Of a stretch of DNA of 7,569 nt, positions 1-4,989 are shown one piece after another. The position numbers were made by a program, and so were the translations under genes. The DNA is from DATKCT01 sp035513055 (GTDB lineage: Bacteria; Verrucomicrobiota; Verrucomicrobiia; Verrucomicrobiales; DEV007), in NCBI GenBank assembly GCA_035513055.1, contig DATKCT010000147.1:1-7569 (forward strand). Reading direction: 5' to 3'. Positions within the stretch are counted from its first letter, which is position 1. Each line of letters begins with the position of its first letter. The notes beneath the pieces are model-generated. The model searched no databases. It was not told where the DNA came from and was given only the letters and a program-made list of their open reading frames with translations.

Positions 1-1064
1 CCGCCGCTTCGATGAAGCGCGTGCCTTTCCTCGATCTCGCCCACGGCCCAGCGGGCATGCTCGGCCAACCACTCCGGCTCCTGCGCCGCGAAGGCTTCCA
101 GGGCGGGAAGATCTTCGGGCGTGCCGCTGTTGCCGAGCGCGATGCAAACGTTCCGGAGGAATCCGGAACGCTTGGTTCGCTTGACTGGAGACCGGTGGAA
201 GAGGCCCCGAAATGCCGCTTCGTCGAGAGTTAGGAAGTCGGCCAGATTCCAATGCGTGACGAACTCGCGCGCTTGGCGGGCGCTTTCGTGAGAAGCTTGG
301 GCAAAGCGATTCCAGGGGCAAACGGTGAGACAATCGTCGCAGCCAAATACCCGGTTGCCGAGAGGCCGGCGAAACTCGAGGGGGATGGTTCCGCGGTGTT
401 CGATTGTCCAATAGGAAAGACAGCGCCGGGCGTCGAGGCGGCGAGTTGCGGTGATGGCGCGGGTAGGGCAAGCGTCGATACAGCGGGTGCAGGACCCGCA
501 GCGATCGGGCAAGGGTGTGTCCGCCGGAAGTTCGAGGGTGGTGAGAATGACGGCGAGGAAAAACCACGTGCCCAGGCGGGGATGAATCTGCACCGTGCTC
601 TTTCCGTTCCAGCCAACGCCCGCTTCCGTGGCGAAATCGCGTTCCAGCACGGGCCCCGTGTCGACATAAGCGCGAGACGCCGCGCCGGACGGGCGCAGCA
701 GGTCTTGGAGAACGCGGAGCTTTCTCAATATGTCGTCATGATAGTCATAGCCCCAGGCGTAGCGGGCGAAAGCGCCGGGGCGCGCGGATTGGACCGGCGG
801 GTTCCCGGCGAAATAGTTGTGCGCCAGAACGATCACGGAATGGGCCCCGGGGAGGACGCAACGGGGATCGGTGCGGCGATCCGGCCGGCGGGCCAGCCAG
901 TCCATGGATCCGTGCTTCTTTTCGGCGATCCAGCGCAGAAAAAGCTCAGCGTGAGGAGCTGGGCCAGCTTCCGCGATGCCGCACAGCGAAAAGCCCAATG
1001 CCGCGGACTCCCTTTGCAGCAAAGCCTTCCAATAAGCCGGTGTGTTGTCTTCTGCTCGAAGCAT
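1..1064 (-). CDS. queG: Epoxyqueuosine reductase QueG (3' end cut by window edge)
   Basis: Catalyses the last step of queuosine synthesis, the cobalamin- and Fe-S-dependent reduction of epoxyqueuosine to queuosine at tRNA position 34, in the cytoplasm. The visible 354 residues give the whole family signature. Y133-V-D-T-G-P-V-L-E-R carries the conserved catalytic-position Asp (D135), followed by a GWNGKS segment. An 8-Fe ferredoxin-like domain has C189xxC192xxC195xxxCP200, then C215, then C242xxC245xxxCPWN (249-252). A HEAT-repeat-like tail has RNVCIALGNSG near 304-314 and a second helix near 332-346. E. coli QueG is about 379 residues, so only a short C-terminal piece should be missing. I chose the ATG at 1064 because it begins just before the conserved N-terminal domain and sits 8 nt after the aroK stop, suggesting a two-gene operon. 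No clear Shine-Dalgarno precedes it, and the frame stays open further upstream. The family assignment is secure. Confidence 0.95.
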   Translation of the reverse strand, partial: MLRAEDNTPAYWKALLQRESAALGFSLCGIAEAGPAPHAELFLRWIAEKKHGSMDWLARRPDRRTDPRCVLPGAHSVIVLAHNYFAGNPPVQSARPGAFARYAWGYDYHDDILRKLRVLQDLLRPSGAASRAYVDTGPVLERDFATEAGVGWNGKSTVQIHPRLGTWFFLAVILTTLELPADTPLPDRCGSCTRCIDACPTRAITATRRLDARRCLSYWTIEHRGTIPLEFRRPLGNRVFGCDDCLTVCPWNRFAQASHESARQAREFVTHWNLADFLTLDEAAFRGLFHRSPVKRTKRSGFLRNVCIALGNSGTPEDLPALEAFAAQEPEWLAEHARWAVGEIEERHALHRSG

Positions 1065-1072
1065 GCCGAGGC

Positions 1073-1627
1073 TCAGCGCAACGTGGCGAAATGGTATTGG
1101 GTGCTCTCGATGATGCCGTGAACAGTTTCCTCGAGAGTGAGATTGGAAGTGTCGACAATCAGATCCGCCACCTCTCGATAGAGTTCTTCGCGAAGGTCGA
1201 GCAGGGCGCGGAGTCCCTCGACGCGGTCTTCCACGTTGATGAGGGGCCGGTTGCGGCTGCGTCGAAGGCGGCGCGCCAAGCTTTCGACGTCGGCGGCCAG
1301 CCAAATGACGAAGCCGAGAGCGCCGATCCGGGCCCGGTTCTCCGGGCGAAGCACGATGCCGCCGCCTGTCGAGATCACGTGAAGGTCGACGCCGGCAATC
1401 CCCGCGAGCACCGCCGATTCCCGTTCGCGGAAGCCTTCTTCACCTTCCTTTGCGAATATCTCCGGAATGCTCATCCCGCTTTCTTTGACGACAAGTTCAT
1501 CGGAATCAAGGACGCGAAAGCCCAGGCCCGCGGCGACCTTCTTGGCGACGGAGGATTTCCCGCAGCCCATCATGCCGACCAGCAATACATTGCGGGGGCC
1601 AGAGGAAACAGCGGAGGATCGAGGCAT
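1073..1627 (-). CDS. aroK: Shikimate kinase
   Basis: Phosphorylates shikimate to shikimate-3-phosphate with ATP, the fifth step of the chorismate pathway; cytoplasmic. The product is 184 residues, close to the usual 170-180. It shows a Walker A loop G18-M-M-G-C-G-K24-S, the D41-S-D43 motif that binds Mg2+ and shikimate, F66-R67-E-R-E in the shikimate-binding helix, the S86-T-G-G-G90 Walker B-like loop, and R125-N-R-P-L-I130 in the lid region. The frame stays open upstream to about 2446, antisense to the Sua5 gene, but that extension has no kinase features. I therefore chose the ATG at 1627, which leaves 17 residues before the Walker A glycine, as is normal for the family. No good Shine-Dalgarno lies before it. 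queG follows 8 nt downstream, so the two are probably cotranscribed. Whether it would be called aroK or aroL cannot be decided from sequence alone. Confidence 0.95.
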   Translation of the reverse strand: MPRSSAVSSGPRNVLLVGMMGCGKSSVAKKVAAGLGFRVLDSDELVVKESGMSIPEIFAKEGEEGFRERESAVLAGIAGVDLHVISTGGGIVLRPENRARIGALGFVIWLAADVESLARRLRRSRNRPLINVEDRVEGLRALLDLREELYREVADLIVDTSNLTLEETVHGIIESTQYHFATLR

Positions 1628-1723
1628 ATGCGGGCGAAGCTGGGCGAAGATGTTGACGGGTGAGGAGAGCGTAACAGAGTAGCCCGGATTCCCCGCTCCG
1701 CCACGGACAATGGGAAGCCCGCG
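1628..1723. promoter_or_regulatory. Divergent intergenic region, aroK-queG / sua5
   Basis: These 96 nt lie between two divergent start codons and must hold, or overlap, the promoters for both directions. On the plus strand TTGACG (1653-1658) is a good -35 match, but no convincing -10 box follows at 16-18 nt spacing. I found no clear sigma-70 pair on the minus strand. GGGAAG at 1712-1717, 6 nt before the sua5 ATG, is a weak ribosome-binding candidate. The promoter assignment rests on gene orientation rather than on strong motifs. Confidence 0.4.
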
Positions 1724-2815
1724 ATGAAGACCGAAGTGTTGGCGACCGATCCGCGCAACGTCCTGCGCCAGAGCGTTCTCGCTGCGGTCGAAGCCCTGCG
1801 TCGCGGTGAGATCGTCGCTCTGCCCACCGAGACCGTTTACGGTTTGGCGGCTGATGCCGCAAACGAGGCCGCGGTGGCGGCGATCTTCGAAGCCAAGGAA
1901 CGGCCGCGTTTCGATCCCTTGATCGTGCACCTGGCGAGGCGTGAAGACCTCGAGCGGGTTGCTTGCCTTCCGGAGGAAGTCGCCGCGGAATGCCGAAAAC
2001 TGGTTCAGGCTTTCTGGCCTGGACCCCTCACCTTGGTCTTGCCGAAAACCGGCGCCGTCGGCGATCTCATTACGGCAGGGCTCTGCACGGTCGCCGTGCG
2101 GATGAGCGCGCATCGCGTGTTCCGGCAGGTGGTGGAGGATTTCGGGAGCCCTCTGGCGGCCCCCAGCGCCAACCGTTTCGGACGCATCAGCCCCACTTCC
2201 GCCGCGGCCGTTCTCGAGGAGTTGGAGGGCAGGATCCCGTTGCTGCTCGATGGGGGCGCGTGTCCGGAGGGACTGGAATCCACCATCGTGCGGGTCGCCC
2301 CGGCTTTGAAGCGAGGAAAGCCCGAGATCCGGATTCTCCGGGCCGGCCCGGTTACACCGGAGGATCTCAAGCCATTCGGGAAAGTGGTGCTTTGTCAGCG
2401 AGAAAGCCGCGCGGAACCCGGCGCGCCGGGCCAGTTGCCGGGCCATTACGCGCCGCGCACGCCCCTGCGACTGCTCGAGATCCCGGAGGACTTTACCCCA
2501 GTGCCCGGCCGGCGCTACGCTCTTTTGAGTCTGCGAGGGGCGCCCGAAGACGGATATGTTGGATTGGCGGACTTTGAAGTGGTTGTGGCCCTAAGTCCGG
2601 GATCGGGGAAACTGCGGGAAGCTGCGGTGCGTTTCTTTCACGTGTTGCGCCATCTGGATGCCGCCGGTGTGGACGAAATCCTTGCCGAACCCATTCCGGA
2701 GCGTGGGTTAGGCGTGGCCATCATGGAACGTCTGCGCCGAGCTGCTGCGGCCACCCGCGGCCCGGAATGGGGATCGACCATCGAGAAACCGGAGGGCGGT
2801 CTATCGCAAGGCTGA
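1724..2815 (+). CDS. sua5: Sua5/YrdC/YwlC-type threonylcarbamoyl-AMP synthase
   Basis: Makes L-threonylcarbamoyladenylate from threonine, bicarbonate and ATP, the first step of the universal t6A37 tRNA modification; cytoplasmic. It is 363 residues, the long Sua5 (TsaC2) form rather than the roughly 190-residue TsaC/YrdC form. The YrdC domain occupies about 15-205 and shows P34-T-E-T-V-Y-G-L-A, K58-E-R-P-R-F-D-P-L, F97-W-P-G-P-L-T, V123-A-V-R-M, A146-P-S-A-N, and D176-G-G...G183-L-E-S-T-I-V. A linker with the typical PGQLPGHYAPRTPL (235-248) leads to the C-terminal Sua5 domain, which ends with AEPIPERGLG and a final basic helix. The ATG at 1724 leaves a normal short N-terminus and has a weak GGGAAG 6 nt upstream. 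The gene is divergent from aroK, and its TGA overlaps the ATG of the next gene, implying translational coupling. Confidence 0.95.
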   Translation: MKTEVLATDPRNVLRQSVLAAVEALRRGEIVALPTETVYGLAADAANEAAVAAIFEAKERPRFDPLIVHLARREDLERVACLPEEVAAECRKLVQAFWPGPLTLVLPKTGAVGDLITAGLCTVAVRMSAHRVFRQVVEDFGSPLAAPSANRFGRISPTSAAAVLEELEGRIPLLLDGGACPEGLESTIVRVAPALKRGKPEIRILRAGPVTPEDLKPFGKVVLCQRESRAEPGAPGQLPGHYAPRTPLRLLEIPEDFTPVPGRRYALLSLRGAPEDGYVGLADFEVVVALSPGSGKLREAAVRFFHVLRHLDAAGVDEILAEPIPERGLGVAIMERLRRAAAATRGPEWGSTIEKPEGGLSQG

Positions 2816-3333
2816 TGCGGGAGCGGCGATGGAGAATGGCGCGTTGGGCGGCTTTGTGGCTGGCGCTGATCTGGAGCCTGGCCGCGGGCGTCCACTGGTG
2901 GTGTGGACGACTGGAGACGCGGGGCCAAGGGAAAGGGACGGAGAGCGGCGCGGCGTCGGGCCGCGAGAATCAAGACGGCAGCGAACAGAGCAGTCTGACC
3001 CCGGATGAGAGAAGGTTCTACCGGCGAACGGGGAGGGACGGATCGCGTCTGCTGGCCCGGCGGATGGAGGCCATGACCACCGAAGAGCGAATGGCCTGGC
3101 TGGGAGGTCTGGCAGGATCGTTCGTGGGCTTCGGCGCGAGGTCTCAATCCGAAGCGGGATCCCTGGAAGCCGCGGGGATGAATCCGGAAGTCCTCCGGAT
3201 CCTTCGCGAAGAGTTCATCCGGGTCTTCGCCGGAGACGAGATCAGTCCCGAGTTGCGTGCCGAATCGGCGCCGTTGATCCGGAGACTGCAAGGCCGGCGC
3301 CCCTCCGGCGGGGAAGAGGCCGCATCCGAGTGA
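2815..3333 (+). CDS. Hypothetical single-pass membrane protein, coupled to sua5
   Basis: I do not recognise this protein. It has 172 residues from the ATG at 2815, which overlaps the Sua5 stop as TGATG. The layout is: a basic N-terminus (MRERRWRMAR); one hydrophobic segment at about 12-29, rich in Trp, Ala and Leu, that could be a membrane anchor or uncleaved signal; a low-complexity Gly/Ser/Glu/Gln linker at about 35-60; and a charged, probably helical soluble part at about 61-160 containing LTPDERRFYRR, MEAMTTEERMAWLGGLAG and NPEVLRILREEFIRVF. The positive-inside rule would place the C-terminal part outside the cytoplasm. Other in-frame starts are 2767, which would overlap sua5 by 49 nt, and 2836 (MARWAALWL), which has GGGAG 12 nt upstream. 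The GC-rich codon use matches its neighbours, and coupling to sua5 supports a real gene. It converges on the oxidoreductase gene with an 18-nt gap and no obvious terminator. Confidence 0.7.
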   Translation: MRERRWRMARWAALWLALIWSLAAGVHWWCGRLETRGQGKGTESGAASGRENQDGSEQSSLTPDERRFYRRTGRDGSRLLARRMEAMTTEERMAWLGGLAGSFVGFGARSQSEAGSLEAAGMNPEVLRILREEFIRVFAGDEISPELRAESAPLIRRLQGRRPSGGEEAASE

Positions 3334-3351
3334 TCATCAAACAGGCTTCGG

Positions 3352-4698
3352 CTAAGTCACTTTCCAAACTCCCCGATAGTCGCGGGTGAGCCAGTCTGCG
3401 TTGCCCGTGCCGCCGGTGAAGGCAAACGTTGATGGATCCCATCGAAGTTTCTCCCCGTGATAGTAGGCGAGGTTCATCAGATGACAGCAGATGGCGGTAT
3501 GCGCACCCACGCCTTCGTGGGTGATGGGTTTGGCGCGCGACGACATGCAAGCGAGGAAATCGCGGATGTGATTGTTGCTGCGATAGAGCTTGACCTCGGG
3601 ATCCGCGAGATAGTCGCGACCGGTAATCGCAAGGGCCGACTCCAGGGATCCTCCGTCGTCACGCCCGAGGAATTGAGCCACCTGCTCGCCCTTTCGGACA
3701 AAGGCGAAGCGCCCGCGATCGACCGCCACCTCGCCGTCCTCTCCGTGGAAACGCACGCCGATGTCGCCGCCATGTTTGACCGTCACGCCGTTGGAGTAGA
3801 CGAGCGTGGCGCCCCGATCCCCGCCGTCCTTCGGAGGGATGGATTCGACCGGGCCACTCTCGTCCATTCCCAGTCCCCACTGGGCGATGTCGAGGTGGTG
3901 CGCTCCCCAGTCCGTTACCATGCCCCCGCCGTATTCACGATAGTCGCGCCAGGAGGGGAAATGGCGATGCACACCCCGGGGACTGAGGGTGGAATTGTAA
4001 GGGCGCTCCGGCGCCGGACCCAGCCAGAAATCCCAGTCCAACCCGGGCTCCAACGCTTCCTCCGGAAGGTCGCAGGGTTTTCCAGGCGGTCCAAAACTGC
4101 ATTCGATTCGCTCGACCTTGCCAATGTGCCCGTTCCGCACGAGTTCGCAGGCGACGCGGAATTCGGTCATGGAACGTTGCATCGATCCGGTCTGTAAAAC
4201 CCGCTTGTGCTTCTCGACCGCGGCCATCACCGCAACCCCCTCGTGAATATTGTGCGTCAGCGGCTTTTCGCAGTAGACGTCCTTCCCGGATTCGAGCGCC
4301 GCGATGGTGATGATGGCATGCCAGTGGTCCGGCGTGGCGATGACCACAGCGTCGATGTCGTCGCGCCCGGTGATTTCGCGAAAATCAACGTAAGCCTGAC
4401 AACCCGCCCAGTCCGCGTCCGCTCTCTCCGAATAGAAACGCTCGACTTGACGGAGGGCCGCTTCCCGGCGGGTCGTATCCACTTCGCACACGGCGACGGC
4501 TTGCGTGCCGGATTGCCTCATGAAGTTGTCGAGAAGACCTCGATTTTGAGTGCCCATACCGACGAAGCCGAGCTGGATGCGGTCGTTCGGTTTGGTCTCG
4601 GCCGACCAGATGCGGGAAGGAAGGATGAAAGGCGCGGCGGCGGTGGCGCCGGCGCCGATGAACTGGCGGCGGGAAAGACGGAGAGGGCGAGGCTTCAT
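3352..4698 (-). CDS. Tat-exported Gfo/Idh/MocA family oxidoreductase
   Basis: A predicted NAD(P)-dependent sugar or cyclitol oxidoreductase of 448 residues; the substrate is unknown. The N-terminus carries a twin-arginine signal, S9-R-R-Q-F-I-G, followed by an Ala-rich hydrophobic stretch to about residue 33, so the enzyme should be exported folded with its cofactor. The Rossmann domain follows (about 40-165), with nucleotide-loop G44-F-V-G-M-G-T, A121-T-P-D-H-W-H and the family hallmark C143-E-K-P-L147. The C-terminal alpha/beta domain has G257-G-G-M-V-T-D-W-G-A-H-H-L-D-I-A, whose D263 and H267/H268 sit where this family keeps catalytic residues. Tat-signal members like this are numerous in Verrucomicrobiota and Planctomycetota. 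The start at 4698 is fixed by the Tat motif. It lies downstream of the GH127 gene on the same strand across a 291-nt gap with its own promoter-like sequence, so it may be transcribed separately. Family and export are secure; the reaction is not. Confidence 0.93.
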   Translation of the reverse strand: MKPRPLRLSRRQFIGAGATAAAPFILPSRIWSAETKPNDRIQLGFVGMGTQNRGLLDNFMRQSGTQAVAVCEVDTTRREAALRQVERFYSERADADWAGCQAYVDFREITGRDDIDAVVIATPDHWHAIITIAALESGKDVYCEKPLTHNIHEGVAVMAAVEKHKRVLQTGSMQRSMTEFRVACELVRNGHIGKVERIECSFGPPGKPCDLPEEALEPGLDWDFWLGPAPERPYNSTLSPRGVHRHFPSWRDYREYGGGMVTDWGAHHLDIAQWGLGMDESGPVESIPPKDGGDRGATLVYSNGVTVKHGGDIGVRFHGEDGEVAVDRGRFAFVRKGEQVAQFLGRDDGGSLESALAITGRDYLADPEVKLYRSNNHIRDFLACMSSRAKPITHEGVGAHTAICCHLMNLAYYHGEKLRWDPSTFAFTGGTGNADWLTRDYRGVWKVT

Positions 4699-4800
4699 GA
4701 CTGCTGCAGCATGCCGGGTGGGCGGAGGTCTGTAAACCGGAACATCGCGATGAGGCAGAGACGACAGAACCCACAGGTCCGTGCAAGCAATTACAACTGA

Positions 4801-4814
4801 TAATCAAGTGATTA
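4801..4814. repeat. Palindrome TAATCA-AG-TGATTA, possible operator
   Basis: Two perfect 6-nt arms are separated by 2 nt. The element directly follows the candidate -10 box on the minus strand and covers the predicted transcription start near 4807. That is a typical place for a repressor site, which would fit a substrate-induced catabolic gene. No regulator gene is visible in the window, so the binding protein is unknown. Confidence 0.4.
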
Positions 4815-4841
4815 CTATATTTAACTACTTCAAAGTATTAA
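4814..4841 (-). promoter_or_regulatory. Candidate promoter for the oxidoreductase gene
   Basis: Read on the minus strand, TTAATA (4841-4836, 4 of 6 to the -35 consensus) is followed after 16 nt by TATAGT (4819-4814, 5 of 6 to the -10 consensus). A transcript would start near 4807 and have a leader of about 110 nt before the ATG at 4698. The match is only moderate and AT-rich DNA produces such pairs by chance, but it is the best candidate in the gap and points the right way. Confidence 0.4.
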
Positions 4842-4852
4842 GAAAATCCCCC

Positions 4853-4935
4853 ATCGATGTGTATCGCGGGAATAGAATAGTGTTAGCGCAGTCAAATCAT
4901 CGGTGATCAGCAGATGTTCAATGCGATACATCGAT
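4853..4935. repeat. Imperfect inverted repeat, arms of 15 and 13 nt
   Basis: ATCGATGTGTATCGC (4853-4867) and GCGATACATCGAT (4923-4935) are reverse complements apart from a 2-nt TG insertion in the first arm. The spacer is 55 nt. The element sits between the GH127 gene and the candidate oxidoreductase promoter. It could be a pair of regulator half-sites, an RNA structure in the GH127 3' region, or a remnant of a small mobile repeat; the sequence does not decide. Confidence 0.5.
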
Positions 4936-4989
4936 CCGTAACTGAGCAGCAGGACCGTCCGGCCTTCTCAGCGTACCGGACCCGCTCCA

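Larger units (their letters stand above)
4699..4989. other. Intergenic region with AT-rich island
   Basis: This gap separates the GH127 stop from the oxidoreductase start. I see no credible gene in it. Its middle is strikingly AT-rich: 15 of 60 bases are G or C at 4791-4850, in an otherwise GC-rich window. It holds a promoter-like pair facing the oxidoreductase, a 6-2-6 palindrome, a longer imperfect inverted repeat (all listed separately) and a small hairpin candidate ATCA-TCGG-TGAT (4896-4907). After the GH127 stop, TCCGG (4958-4962) and CCGGA (4976-4980) could pair around a 13-nt loop, but no T-tract follows, so a terminator is not supported. Confidence 0.7.

Noticed and set aside
252..1121. 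289-codon open frame on the plus strand
   Set aside because: It lies opposite queG, whose motifs are unmistakable, and its translation is low-complexity Gly/Ala/Arg without a recognisable domain.
1628..2446. In-frame upstream extension of the aroK reading frame, antisense to sua5
   Set aside because: The shikimate kinase fold is complete from 1627. The extra 273 residues show no family motif and mirror the strongly conserved Sua5 gene, so this is a GC-rich antisense open frame.
3293..3309. GCCGG / CCGGC hairpin near the end of the unknown gene
   Set aside because: It lies inside the coding sequence with no T-tract after it, so it is not supported as a terminator.
3457..4197. 246-codon open frame on the plus strand
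   Set aside because: Antisense to the Gfo/Idh gene; no motif, and explained by GC-rich codon use.
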